Shown: piece by piece, positions 1-9,800 of the stretch
How the letters are laid out: each line of letters opens with the position of its first letter
Numbering within the stretch: the stretch's first letter is position 1
From: Pedobacter sp. AK013
Lineage (GTDB): Bacteria > Bacteroidota > Bacteroidia > Sphingobacteriales > Sphingobacteriaceae
Length of the DNA: 64,000 bases
Reading direction: 5' to 3'
Assembly: GCF_014205835.1 (NCBI RefSeq)
Contig: NZ_JACHCQ010000011.1
Coordinates: 62,001-126,000, forward strand
Notes under the pieces: model-generated
The model's input: the letters and a program-made list of their open reading frames with translations, nothing else
Database searches by the model: none
What the model was told of the DNA's origin: nothing
Program-made: the position numbers and the translations under genes

Positions 1-1
1 T

Positions 2-592
2 GCTAAACCTGCAGAGGGGATCGATCAACAGGCCTATAACATTCATGACCAGCAAAAACAGGCCTTGTTAACCGATATTTTTAAAAGCGGGCAATACAAA
101 AGCAGTATCATTTTCGTTTCGACCAAAGAAAAAGTAAAAGCTTTATATAAAACTTTTAAAGGATTAGGCATTAAAGCAGAAGCTTTTCACTCCGATTTAG
201 GGCAGAAAGAGCGTGAAGATATTTTACTGGCTTTCAAAAACCGTAGGCTACCAATTTTAATCGGAACAGATGTATTATCTCGAGGTATTGATGTAGAGGG
301 CATTGATTTGGTAATCAATTATGATGTTCCCGGCGATCCGGCCGATTATGTACACCGCATTGGCCGTACTGCAAGAGCTGCAACTAAAGGAACGGCGATT
401 ACGTTGATTAATGGAAGAGATAAGCGCAAGTTCGATAACATTGAAAAATTGATCGAGAAGCAAGTTCCCCGCATGCCACTGCCAGAAAGCGTAGCTGCAA
501 TAGAAATTACACATGTGGAGGAAAAGCGGCCTCAACATAAGGGCAAAAAAAAGGTTTGGCACAAAAAGAAAAAACCAAAACCTTCTGTATAA
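2..592 (+). CDS. DEAD-box RNA helicase, C-terminal part (cut by window start)
   Basis: The frame is open from base 2, so the gene begins upstream of the window and about 196 residues remain. Visible are the helicase C-terminal (RecA-like domain 2) motifs: SIIFVSTK (motif IV region), a TDVLSRGIDVEGIDLVINYD stretch (motif V) and YVHRIGRTARA (motif VI). These are characteristic of superfamily 2 DEAD-box RNA helicases, which unwind RNA using ATP in ribosome assembly or mRNA turnover. After the core comes a short lysine-rich tail ending KKKKPKPSV, typical of RhlE-like bacterial helicases and probably an RNA-binding extension. A hairpin terminator follows immediately. The exact subfamily (RhlE versus others) cannot be fixed without the N-terminal half. 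Confidence 0.93.
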   Translation, partial: AKPAEGIDQQAYNIHDQQKQALLTDIFKSGQYKSSIIFVSTKEKVKALYKTFKGLGIKAEAFHSDLGQKEREDILLAFKNRRLPILIGTDVLSRGIDVEGIDLVINYDVPGDPADYVHRIGRTARAATKGTAITLINGRDKRKFDNIEKLIEKQVPRMPLPESVAAIEITHVEEKRPQHKGKKKVWHKKKKPKPSV

Positions 593-599
593 TATCCAA

Positions 600-635
600 A
601 ACGCCATAAGTACATTTCTTATTGGCGTTTTTCTT
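600..635 (+). terminator. Intrinsic terminator after the helicase gene
   Basis: The arm AACGCCATAAG pairs with CTTATTGGCGTT, with one bulged base, and is followed by a T-rich run. It sits 7 bases after the helicase stop codon and before the permease start at 664. Confidence 0.7.
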
Positions 636-663
636 TTATAAATTATCTTTGCCCTAATACTCA

Positions 664-1575
664 ATGGCAAACTTCATTATTATAGGTTTATGCATTTTAG
701 CGGGGATTCTTTTCAGAAAAAGTAAATCGCTACCCAAAGATGCGCATAAAGGTATTAATGCCTGGATTATTTATATTGCACTACCAGCGGTTTCTTTTAA
801 ATATCTGCCGCATATTACCTGGACTAAGGATCTATTCTTTCCTGTACTGGCACCAATTTGTGTATGGCTATTTGGTTGGTTATTTATTACCTTATATGGC
901 CGTATCCTGAATATTAGTAAAGCCACATCTGGTGGGTTAAAACTAACCAGTTCTTTAAGTAATACGTCATTTGTAGGTTTCCCATTAATTATGGCTTATT
1001 TTAGCGAAAAAGAACTGGCAATAGCTATTATCTGCGATCAGGTAACCTTTATGCTTTTATCTACCATTGGTGTTATTGTAGCCATCCGTTCATCGCAGGA
1101 TCAAAAGCTAAGTCCGAAATTGGTCCTAAAAAAAGTAGTGGCCTTTCCTCCGCTTATAGGTTGCTTTTTGGCACTAACCCTCCCTCGTTTTATTGATATT
1201 TCTTCACTAGATCCATTGTTCGAGAAACTAGCAGCTACGGTTGGCCCATTGGCATTGTTTTCTATAGGTTTGCAGCTAAAATTTGGTGGTTGGTTTAATG
1301 AATTGAAACACATCAGTTTTGCTTTATTGTATAAACTGATTTTAGCGCCCTCGGTAATTTTGGTTGTGGCACTTGTTTTAGGTATGAATGGAATAATTAC
1401 CAAAATAACTATTTTCGAAATGGCTATGCCAACCTTGTTAACCGCTGGTGTGGTAGCTGATCAGTATAACCTTAATCCGAGGCTTTCTAATTTAGTGGTT
1501 GGAATCGGAATTTTATTATCTTTTATCACCACAGGTATATGGTGGTTGGTATTAACCTATTCAGGTTTAGTTTAA
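664..1575 (+). CDS. AEC family transporter (auxin efflux carrier-like permease)
   Basis: A 303-residue, very hydrophobic protein with roughly ten predicted membrane segments, beginning MANFIIIGLCILAGILFRK. The N-terminal half has the pattern SLPKDAHKGINAWIIYIALPA, and the middle has LSNTSFVGFPLI, both typical of the AEC family (PF03547). Members are secondary transporters of small organic anions such as malate or malonate, or of unknown substrates, in the inner membrane. Length is normal for the family. It stands alone between the helicase terminator and an intergenic repeat, so the context gives no substrate. The ATG at 664 directly precedes the first membrane segment. Confidence 0.85.
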   Translation: MANFIIIGLCILAGILFRKSKSLPKDAHKGINAWIIYIALPAVSFKYLPHITWTKDLFFPVLAPICVWLFGWLFITLYGRILNISKATSGGLKLTSSLSNTSFVGFPLIMAYFSEKELAIAIICDQVTFMLLSTIGVIVAIRSSQDQKLSPKLVLKKVVAFPPLIGCFLALTLPRFIDISSLDPLFEKLAATVGPLALFSIGLQLKFGGWFNELKHISFALLYKLILAPSVILVVALVLGMNGIITKITIFEMAMPTLLTAGVVADQYNLNPRLSNLVVGIGILLSFITTGIWWLVLTYSGLV

Positions 1576-1684
1576 TCTATCTCGTTTTTAACCGCAGAGT
1601 ATGCGAGCGCAGAGGAAGTCTTATGCGCTTAAGTTTGATTAACATTTACCCGCCGTGATCAATTTTAACACAATTTCTTACCAC

Positions 1685-1756
1685 GATCGTCATGCTGAAC
1701 TCGTTTCAGCATCTTTCTTGCTAGGATAGACCCTGAAATAAATTCAGGGTGAGGAC
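1685..1756. repeat. REP-like dispersed palindromic repeat, copy A
   Basis: Two hairpins in tandem. ATGCTGAA pairs with TTCAGCAT at 1692-1712, and CCCTGAA pairs with TTCAGGG at 1731-1749. The second hairpin, with flanking AGA, recurs exactly at 15471-15492, which marks a dispersed family rather than a local terminator. Confidence 0.75.
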
Positions 1757-1802
1757 CATTAGGTTTTGCGAAAACCTTCGCACCCTTTTTGGTTAAATCC
1801 CC

Positions 1803-1834
1803 ATTAAAAAAGCCGCAAAATTTCTCCTGCGGCT
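1803..1834 (-). terminator. Intrinsic terminator of the C1-type peptidase gene
   Basis: Read on the minus strand, AGCCGCA pairs with TGCGGCT across a 10-base loop and is followed by a run of T. It lies 22 bases past the peptidase stop codon. Confidence 0.8.
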
Positions 1835-1855
1835 CCCTGAATAATTTAGTTTTAA

Positions 1856-3049
1856 TTACAAAGCTAATTTTTTAGCAATTGCAGATGGAATACCTGCTTT
1901 GTTTAATAAAATTGCTGTTGTTTTATATTTTACATAGTTTTTGGTTACATATAAGTATCCTTTATAATCGTTACTTGCCCCCCAAGAGTTTTTAACGATA
2001 TAATATTCTTTACCTGTCTGATCTTTAGCTAAACCCACAATGTGCATACCATGATCATCTGTAGTTTGATAGTTATCGAATGCAAGCTGACGGTTTTCTT
2101 GTGTAATTTCCATCTCTGGCTGTGGGCCGTTAAACATATCTGCTTTTTGTTTTGCTGTCATATCAGCGAAAGGCGTTTGCGGAACAAAAGCAACACCGTT
2201 TTTCCAGCTGAAGTTTTTTTCGCTTACATCGGTAGCCCAAGCAACAGTATAACCACCTTTCAGGGCGTTATCGATAATATCTGTTAACTCGTTCACTTTT
2301 ACGTTATAAACCTGATCGAAAGACCAGTTGTCAGGTACTAATAAAGTGAATTTGCTGTAGAAAGGATGATCGTTGAATGATGAAAGTTCCACATAGTTAT
2401 CGGCATTTAAGCCCACCACTTCCTGAGCGAAGGTTTTCGGTGTGTATTTTTTGCCATTATAGGTGAAGTTTTCTGGTACAGCACCTAAATAAGCATCAAT
2501 TACGCCAGTGTAAGCTTTTAACCAATTTGGAGTTAACTCGCCATTCGCATTCTTTACAACAGCTTCTAAAACACCTTTTTCAATATCGCCAAGCTCTGCC
2601 GTTTTATTGATTTTAGTGCCATAGTTTAGCCCGGTGTATACTTCCTGCGGAACTGCACCATATTTTCTGTACATGTTGATTACATCGTGCAAAGCACCGC
2701 CATCGCCTAATGAAACTGCACCATGCATACGCACGTAGTTTTTACCTTTTTCTACATAAGCATTACGCGCCGAAAAAAGTTGAGATAAGGTTACAGGTTG
2801 TTTACCAGCTTTAATCATTTCTGATTCTAAAAATGAGTTGGTAGAATAGCTCCAGCAAGTACCTGAAGATCCCTGATTTTGAACCGGGGTATTGGCCAGG
2901 TTAATCACTTCTGTGAATTTAAAAGAAGCAGCACTGTTTTCGCTTTGGTTGTTTTTTAAAGAATTAACGAGATTGTCTTGAGCATAAGTCGCTGATATAG
3001 ATAACGACAAAGCCAAACCAATCACACTGATTTTTGCGTAGTTGATCAT
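1856..3049 (-). CDS. Secreted C1-family cysteine peptidase (bleomycin hydrolase/PepC-like)
   Basis: A 397-residue papain-fold aminopeptidase. The catalytic Cys is C65 in NQGSSGTCWSYS, the His is near H333 in DDHGMHIVG, and the Asn is N354 in IVKNSWG, so the triad is intact. Bleomycin hydrolase/PepC proteins (peptidase C1B) are normally cytoplasmic hexamers that trim N-terminal residues. This one starts with MINYAKISVIGLALSLSISATYAQ, a clear signal peptide, so it acts in the periplasm or outside. The C-terminal arm ends AKKLAL; in the family the C-terminus sits in the active site and gives exopeptidase behaviour. It has its own terminator and stands alone. The assignment to the C1B-like group is firm; the peptide substrate is unknown. 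Confidence 0.88.
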   Translation of the reverse strand: MINYAKISVIGLALSLSISATYAQDNLVNSLKNNQSENSAASFKFTEVINLANTPVQNQGSSGTCWSYSTNSFLESEMIKAGKQPVTLSQLFSARNAYVEKGKNYVRMHGAVSLGDGGALHDVINMYRKYGAVPQEVYTGLNYGTKINKTAELGDIEKGVLEAVVKNANGELTPNWLKAYTGVIDAYLGAVPENFTYNGKKYTPKTFAQEVVGLNADNYVELSSFNDHPFYSKFTLLVPDNWSFDQVYNVKVNELTDIIDNALKGGYTVAWATDVSEKNFSWKNGVAFVPQTPFADMTAKQKADMFNGPQPEMEITQENRQLAFDNYQTTDDHGMHIVGLAKDQTGKEYYIVKNSWGASNDYKGYLYVTKNYVKYKTTAILLNKAGIPSAIAKKLAL

Positions 3050-3160
3050 TTTTTTATGAATAATTAATAATTCAGCGAATGTAAAAATACTTGTTGATTA
3101 GGCACCAAGAATTTTGTAATAAATCGATAATCTCGGTCATTTTATTGCAACAATGTTGAA

Positions 3161-4588
3161 TTAACATTCTGGTAAACTGATCGGAATGTTGGTTGCCAAT
3201 CCTCCATCAGATGTTTCTTTGTATTTGGCATTCATATCGAGGGCGGTTTCCCACATGGTATTTACCACTGCATCTAAACTTACTTTTGCCTTATCAGGAT
3301 TGCTTTGTAACGCCAGCTGGCTGGCTGTAATGGCTTTAATGGCACCCATGGTATTCCTTTCGATACAAGGAATCTGTACCAACCCCCCAATCGGATCGCA
3401 AGTTAAGCCTAAGTGATGTTCCATTGCAATTTCTGCAGCCATTAAAACCTGCCTTTGCGAGCCGCCTAAGCACTCCGTTAAAGCTGCAGCGGCCATGGCC
3501 GAGGAAACACCAATTTCGGCCTGGCAGCCACCCATAGCGGCTGATATTGTTGCACCTTTTTTGAAAATACTACCTATTTCTGAAGCACAGGCAATAAATT
3601 GAATGATTTTTTCTTCGTTATAACCATCGCAAAAGGTAATAAAATATTGTAATACAGCTGGAATTACCCCTGCGGCACCATTGGTGGGGGCGGTTACCAC
3701 ACGACCAAAAGATGCATTTTCTTCGTTAACGGCTAAAGCAAAACAGCTTACCCAGTCTAAAATATAATTAAAGCCGTTTCCGCCTTTTCTAATGGCCGCT
3801 ATCCAGCCATTATAATCTGAATATTCATTATTACCAATTAATCGTTTATTTAGCGGGAATGCCCTTCTGGCTACATTTAAGCCACCAGGTAAAAAACCCG
3901 TGGTATGGCATCCGCGATAAATACAATCGCGCATTACAGCAAAATGTTGTAAAATGCCTTTTTTTGTCTCTGCTTCGGTACGCCAGGCCAGTTCGTTTTC
4001 CATCACGATTTCGCTCACCTTTAAACCGGTAGATAAACACCAGTGTAAAAGATCTTTTGCTTTTTCTACAGGAAAGGGGAGGTCTACCTGGGCTTTTTTG
4101 CTATTGTCTTCGCCTTCTTTTACCACAAAGCCACCACCAATAGAATAGTATGTTTCTGAAAAAGCTTTTCCATCTTTTAAAAATGCCTGAAAAGTAACGG
4201 CATTTGGATGGAAGGGTAAACTTTCGGCAAAAAGAAAAAGCAGATCGTTATCGTAATCAAAATCAAGAATTAATTGATCAGCAAGATTTAATTTTTTATC
4301 TCTTTGGATGCTTTCAAAAGTAGGGGTAACAGCATCTACATCAAAAGTTACCGGGTCAGCTCCTGTTAACCCGAGCAGAATAGCGACATCTGTTCCATGA
4401 CCCTTACCTGTTTTGGCAAGCGAACCATAAAGCAATATCTTGATGCCTTCAATTTCATCGATCAAATTGTTTTGAGCAAGCGAAGCTGTAAACTGTTGTG
4501 CTGCCCGCCATGGACCTAAGGTATGCGAGCTGGATGGGCCTATGCCTATTTTAAAAATATCGAAAACCGAAATCTGTTCCTTGATCAT
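3161..4588 (-). CDS. sdaA: L-serine ammonia-lyase (iron-sulfur L-serine dehydratase)
   Basis: A 475-residue single-chain enzyme converting L-serine to pyruvate and ammonia in the cytosol. The beta domain starts at once with [20 protein letters not shown] (GPSSSHT at 17-23). The alpha domain has [25 protein letters not shown] and [17 protein letters not shown]355, C397 and C408 have the 42- and 11-residue spacing of the three cluster cysteines known in Legionella serine dehydratase. The protein ends in Cys (C475), matching the C-terminal tail-in-mouth cysteine that caps the 4Fe-4S cluster in that enzyme. It is monocistronic, upstream of and codirectional with the peptidase gene. Confidence 0.95.
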   Translation of the reverse strand: MIKEQISVFDIFKIGIGPSSSHTLGPWRAAQQFTASLAQNNLIDEIEGIKILLYGSLAKTGKGHGTDVAILLGLTGADPVTFDVDAVTPTFESIQRDKKLNLADQLILDFDYDNDLLFLFAESLPFHPNAVTFQAFLKDGKAFSETYYSIGGGFVVKEGEDNSKKAQVDLPFPVEKAKDLLHWCLSTGLKVSEIVMENELAWRTEAETKKGILQHFAVMRDCIYRGCHTTGFLPGGLNVARRAFPLNKRLIGNNEYSDYNGWIAAIRKGGNGFNYILDWVSCFALAVNEENASFGRVVTAPTNGAAGVIPAVLQYFITFCDGYNEEKIIQFIACASEIGSIFKKGATISAAMGGCQAEIGVSSAMAAAALTECLGGSQRQVLMAAEIAMEHHLGLTCDPIGGLVQIPCIERNTMGAIKAITASQLALQSNPDKAKVSLDAVVNTMWETALDMNAKYKETSDGGLATNIPISLPEC

Positions 4589-4701
4589 TTATGAATATAG
4601 TTACACAAAGCTATGATTGTTTTATGATTTTGAATAAATTAATTTTGGCTGAGAACGAAAATATTTTATCTTAGAAAAATCTAATCCAAACGCTCCAAAA
4701 A

Positions 4702-5193
4702 ATGGACTTTAACAACAACTATCAAGAAATTGATTTAGACTACTGTCGCGCCAGCTCGGGCAAAAGATTTGCCAATTATATCATCGACTTAATTGTCTTT
4801 TACATTATTCTTTTCTGTATTTACATCTGTGTAGGGATTTTACTTCCGGGAATTTTAGATGGAATTAATGATCTTTTAGACCGATTGATTGCAATGGTTT
4901 GTTATGGCTTTATTATGTGTTTAATAGAAGCTGTTTCACATGGAAAATCAATCGGGAAACTCATTACAGGAACAAAAGCCGTGAACTTAGATGGTAGCGA
5001 GATCGATTTTCAAAAAGCATTTACGCGAAATATGATCCGCGTGATTCCTTTTAATGCAATTAGCGCCTTGAGTAATCCTTGTGATCCCTGGCACGATCGC
5101 TGGTCGGACACAATGGTGATTGACGAGAAAAAACTGGCCTTACAAAGCCAAAGGGTAGACCTATTTGATTCGGTTAAAAATCAAACTCTATAA
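4702..5193 (+). CDS. RDD family membrane protein
   Basis: A 163-residue protein with the RDD signature: an arginine near the start of TM1 (RASSGKRFANYIIDLIVF), two or three membrane segments up to about residue 80, then GKSIGKLITGTKAVNLDG and the basic ending of the domain. RDD proteins are small inner-membrane proteins; some are linked to ion transport, but most are uncharacterised. The gene is convergent with mgtC-like 5174-5833, and their 3' ends overlap by 20 bases. Confidence 0.85.
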   Translation: MDFNNNYQEIDLDYCRASSGKRFANYIIDLIVFYIILFCIYICVGILLPGILDGINDLLDRLIAMVCYGFIMCLIEAVSHGKSIGKLITGTKAVNLDGSEIDFQKAFTRNMIRVIPFNAISALSNPCDPWHDRWSDTMVIDEKKLALQSQRVDLFDSVKNQTL

Positions 5194-5833
5194 TATCATC
5201 ATCTTTAAGCATGCGGTCTACAAATTTCTGATGGTTTTGTGGAGTGCCCGTAGCCGTCCAGTTTCCGGTAATAATATTGCCTGCCAATTGGTGCTTCCCG
5301 CGTTGGGGTTTGAGTTTACTTTCGCGAAAAACATCTTCGTAGCTTTCTAAATTACCGTGTGTATGTTGTCTTTTAACAATGCGGTAAACTCGCTTGGTAA
5401 AACGGCGGTCGCCTATTTCTTCTAAAAATGGAAAAATAATCAGGGCAAGCATGACCACAATCGTAACACCAATGGCCTGTTCGTAATAGCCAGCGCCTAC
5501 CGCCATACCAATGGCTGCAACAATCCAGATGATACAGGCCGTGGTGAGGCCTTTAACCCGGTTTTCTTCTTTGAAAATTACGCCGGCACCTAAAAAGCCA
5601 ATGCCGGTTACAATGTTTGAGGCGATGCGGTCCTGACTGGTGGCCCCGATATTGATGGACAGTATGGTAAATAGGGTAGCGCCCAAACCAATCATCATCA
5701 TGGTTTTGAGCCCGGCAGATTTACTTCTGTATTCGCGTTCCGCTCCGATTATACCGCAAAGTAGGGTAGCCAATAGAAACTTGTTGATTTCACTTTGTGT
5801 AATGAAATGGGCTTTATCTAAAATCTCGTTCAT
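5174..5833 (-). CDS. MgtC/SapB family inner-membrane protein
   Basis: A 219-residue protein. The N-terminal MgtC domain has four to five membrane segments and the family motif LLCGIIGAEREYRSKSAGLKT, followed by GLGATLFTILS and IVTGIGFLGAGVIFK. After about residue 145 there is a soluble tail (RRFTKRVYRIVKRQ onward) that may be a small regulatory domain. Salmonella MgtC modulates F-ATPase and phosphate uptake under low magnesium; most homologues in other phyla have unknown roles. It overlaps the RDD gene by 20 bases at the 3' end and sits upstream of, and codirectional with, nothing obviously related. No magnesium riboswitch was recognised upstream. Confidence 0.88.
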   Translation of the reverse strand: MNEILDKAHFITQSEINKFLLATLLCGIIGAEREYRSKSAGLKTMMMIGLGATLFTILSINIGATSQDRIASNIVTGIGFLGAGVIFKEENRVKGLTTACIIWIVAAIGMAVGAGYYEQAIGVTIVVMLALIIFPFLEEIGDRRFTKRVYRIVKRQHTHGNLESYEDVFRESKLKPQRGKHQLAGNIITGNWTATGTPQNHQKFVDRMLKDDDIIEFDF

Positions 5834-5856
5834 TGCCTTGAATTATTAAAGGCAAA

Positions 5857-6876
5857 TTAATAAAAATCGTAACATCTTAGGCCATTTGCCCTGCCACCAT
5901 TCGAACTATTTGGAAAGTATTTTTCGTAACCCACGCCTATTTCTGATGTTCCGCCCGTGTTGCTATAGTTAATTTTGGAAATTGTAGCATCGTGACTGAC
6001 TCCTAACCTGAATTTTTCGCCATTGGTTCTGCGGTTAAAAATATCGAAGATTACAGAAAATACAATGGCATCGTTTCCATTCGAGTTACCATCGTTTCTG
6101 TACCAGATGCCTGCATTTATACCGGCATATTTATATTGCATACCGGCGCTGAACGATTTTACATTGCCTTGTTTGTAGACAACGATGGATGGGATGAGGT
6201 AATTCCCATCGCGATCGTACTCATCTGGCATTAAGGTTAACTTGTAACTTAAATTGCCCGAAATGCGCATCGGTAACCTGGCCTGAAAACCTGATAAGGA
6301 TTCATCCGGACGATTGAGGTGATGTACTGCTAATCCCAGCATGAATTTTCCTACCACCAGGTTAGCACCGGCGTTGGAATCGAAATAATACCGACTATCT
6401 ACACTTGGCCTTTCGGCGCCCGAAATACTGCCCGGAATATAACCTGTATTAATATCAATCTGGTCGCCAAAAACAAGTTTATCCCAGTTTAGCTTTTGGT
6501 TGGTAATGCCACCTTGCAAACCAAACGAGAGCGCAAAGTCATCTCCACCGATAATATAGGAATAGCTTAGGGCAATGTTGTTCTTTACCAGATAGGCCGT
6601 ACCCTCGCTGCTGCGGTTAAAAATAACGCCGATACCGCTGTTTAATCTACGCAGGTTAAGGTCCCCCGAAGCCGTCATGTACGAATAATCGCTGGCCAAA
6701 CCTGTCCATTGGTTACGATAAAGGGCGTTAAACCTGATGTCGCCTTCAAATTGACCTGTTAATGCCGGGTTTAGGTAAATGGGTGCATTGTAAAACTGCG
6801 AGTAAATGTGGTCCTGCGCCAATGAAACCATTGGCAGCAACCAAAATAAAAATATGATTATCCTTCTCCCCATCAT
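5857..6876 (-). CDS. PorP/SprF family type IX secretion membrane protein
   Basis: A 339-residue outer-membrane beta-barrel protein with signal peptide MMGRRIIIFLFWLLPMVSLAQ. It continues with the typical DHIYSQFYNAPIYLNPALTG start of the Bacteroidetes PorP/SprF family (TIGR03519), then YRNQW and repeated amphipathic strands, ending near an aromatic residue (CYDFY). SprF of Flavobacterium johnsoniae is needed for delivering the adhesin SprB to the surface through T9SS. Its ATG abuts the stop codon of the upstream giant adhesin gene, so the two are surely co-transcribed and probably form a cargo/anchor pair. Confidence 0.93.
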   Translation of the reverse strand: MMGRRIIIFLFWLLPMVSLAQDHIYSQFYNAPIYLNPALTGQFEGDIRFNALYRNQWTGLASDYSYMTASGDLNLRRLNSGIGVIFNRSSEGTAYLVKNNIALSYSYIIGGDDFALSFGLQGGITNQKLNWDKLVFGDQIDINTGYIPGSISGAERPSVDSRYYFDSNAGANLVVGKFMLGLAVHHLNRPDESLSGFQARLPMRISGNLSYKLTLMPDEYDRDGNYLIPSIVVYKQGNVKSFSAGMQYKYAGINAGIWYRNDGNSNGNDAIVFSVIFDIFNRRTNGEKFRLGVSHDATISKINYSNTGGTSEIGVGYEKYFPNSSNGGRANGLRCYDFY

Positions 6877-9800
6877 CTATCTGATTAAATATATTACGCC
6901 TGTTTTTTTTGGAGGAGATGAATCGTAGGTCATTCCTTTCCAATCGCTGCCATTAATAAATTTGATATCTACTTTCCAGTAATAAACACCCTGTGGCTGA
7001 TCCTGGCCTTTATACGTGCCATCCCAACCTTCTAACGGTGCACCATCATCCAATTTGGTTGTTTCCCAAATTAACTCTCCCCATTTGTTAAAAACAGACA
7101 TGTTCCACTCTTTTATACCCCTGCCTTTTGCCTTAAAGGTTTTAATCTCATTTTTCGCGCTTGCAGGCATAAAAGAGTTGGGGATGTTCAGGTAGCCGGG
7201 TACACCGATAATCCGAACCGATTGAAAGGTGCTGGAGGAACAACCTTCTTTGTTCAGCACTTTCAGCGTTACATTGTAAGCACCTTCGTTGGCATAAGTA
7301 TGGTTAGGATTTTGTAAGGTCGATTTAGCACCATCGCCAAAAGACCATTCCCAGCTTATCGCGCCTGTACTGGTATCTTTAAAGCCAAAGCTATAATTCG
7401 GTATAGAAAGCTCATTACCGGGACTTACCGTGAACGTAGCCAAAGGCGGAGCTACAATTTGAATAAAATCTGGTAGGCTTAAAGTATTGGGGCACCGTAA
7501 GCTGTTTATTGCCGTAAGGGTGACTGTATAATTTACGCCCGAACCTGTATAGGTGTGCTGTGGCTCAAAATCTGTCGAAGTTGGAGAACCATCGCCGAAA
7601 TCCCATATATAACCGACTGCGCCAACGCTGGTGTTTTTAAATTTAACGATAAGATTGGTACAACCAATTGTTTTATCAGCCATAAAACCAACGGTTGGTT
7701 GTGGTAAGATAGTTACGGTTTCGCTGGTCGAGTTTTTTGAGCAGTCGTTTTCTGCATCTAGCCTAATGGTGTATTTCCCAGGTTTGTCAAAAGTTTTAGG
7801 AAAAACACCAGTAGTGGTAGAAAAGGCTGTGCTGATTTCGCCTGTATCTTCGTTGGTAAAGGTGTAGGTAAAGCTGCTTGCGCCACTCGTGTTGTTAATA
7901 AAGTTAACGGTAAAAGGAGCGCAACCACTCTTCTCGTTCCCGTTAACCACCAGCTCTGGAATGATGTTGTTGGGTGAAACCCTGATGATAACCGGGATAG
8001 CGTTTGTTGTACCACAGCCATTCGTAGCCGTCATGTTTACGGTAAAATCTTTTACTACTAAAGTTTTAAAGATGTGCCTTACAGTTTGTCGGTCAGTATA
8101 AGTTTCAGGAGTGCTGCCATCGCCAAAATCGTAGGTATAAGTTGTACCGGCGCTCTCTGGACCGGTATTGGTAAAGTTTACTAGTAAATCAGCACATCCT
8201 GTGGTTTTATCAGGAGAGAACATGGCAACTGGTTTGGCATGTACAATAACCGTTGCAGGTGTTACAACTGGCGGACCACAAGGTAAGGTCGTTGTTAGCG
8301 TAATGTTATAGGTTTTGTCTTTTCCGCTTGGATCGGCGAGGAAAGTTATTGCTGCGGGCTGGGCGAGGGTGGAGGATTGGCCGTTATCAAAATTCCAAGA
8401 GTATGTTGCGCCGTTAAGCGGATTAGTGGTATTGGTAAAGGTAACGCTAAGCGGTCCACAACCTTCGGTCGCGCTTGGTGTAAACGATGGCGTAACTACA
8501 GGAAGCGTGCTAAATACTTCACTTTTTTCATCCGTATTACAACCCAGGCTACTGGTAACAACGAGTTTTATGGTTACACTTTCGTTGCCGTTCATGATGG
8601 TATAACCCGGAAATGTTGCCCCCACTCCGATCTGCACATTATTGGCAAACCAGGTATAAATACTGTTTCTATCGGGATATAATGTTGCAGCGATATTGCT
8701 TGCATTTAGAATAAAAGGTGCGCAATCAACATTTTTAGTGTAGGTAATCTCTGCCTGGGCATGCGGATTAACCGTTATTTTAATCTGGTTGCTTAAATTG
8801 TTACTGCAAGCTCCACTAGCTACCGACCGACGGTAATAAATGCTTACAGTTGGTGTTGGTGGTGTAAAGTTTACACTGTTCGCACCCAATACATCGCTCC
8901 AGGCTGTTCCATTTAAGCTCGATTGCCATTGGTACACGTAAGTTCCGCTGCCACCACTCGGTATCGCACCAGTTAAAGCCGCAGCAGCTACGCCGATACA
9001 GATGTTTTGATCGGCAGAAATGGTATTGTTGGTTAGACCTGGCAAAACGGTAATCTGTAACGAATTACTAATTGAAGTACAGATGGTGCTGTTCACCAAT
9101 CTTCTGAAATAGGTTGAGGTGCTTACAATTAGACTTAAATCTTTGTTGATGGCTGAAGGAATATTACTCCAGGTATTTCCGTCGGCACTGCTCTGCCATT
9201 GGTAGGCGAATGTTCCTGTTCCACCAGTTGGCATATCGCCAGTAATGGTGACGCTTTGGCCTGCACAAATTGGTGCTGATGATGGCCCAATATTATTGGT
9301 AACAGGTGAGTAATAGGTAACGGTAACATCATCTACAGATGGGGGGCAGCCGTTAAAACCAGAAATGGTCCACCTGAAGGTGTAAGTCTGCCCCGGAACC
9401 AAACCAGTAACCGTGGTATTGTAAAGTGTTGGATCGGTTATGGTATAACCAATTTGTCCTGATGTTAAAGTCCACACACCGCTGTTAGGTGCCGGATTAT
9501 TTCCATTTAAACTAATGCTGCTCCCACTACATAAACTTTGGTCTGCGCCTGCGTTTGCTGCAACTGTGCCCGGATTTACAGTAACTGTAGTTATGCTTGA
9601 TGTGGCTTCTGCGCAACTCCCACTTTGTACTATCGCACGGTACTGCGTGGTTATGGTGAGGTTAGAAAATACATATGGATTTGCTGTTGAGGTAATGGTA
9701 GACCAGTTTGCGCCGTTATCGATAGATCTTTCCCAACGGATAATATTTCCAACCTGCCCTGTTAAATTGATATTTCCACCATTTGCACCTGCACATACAC

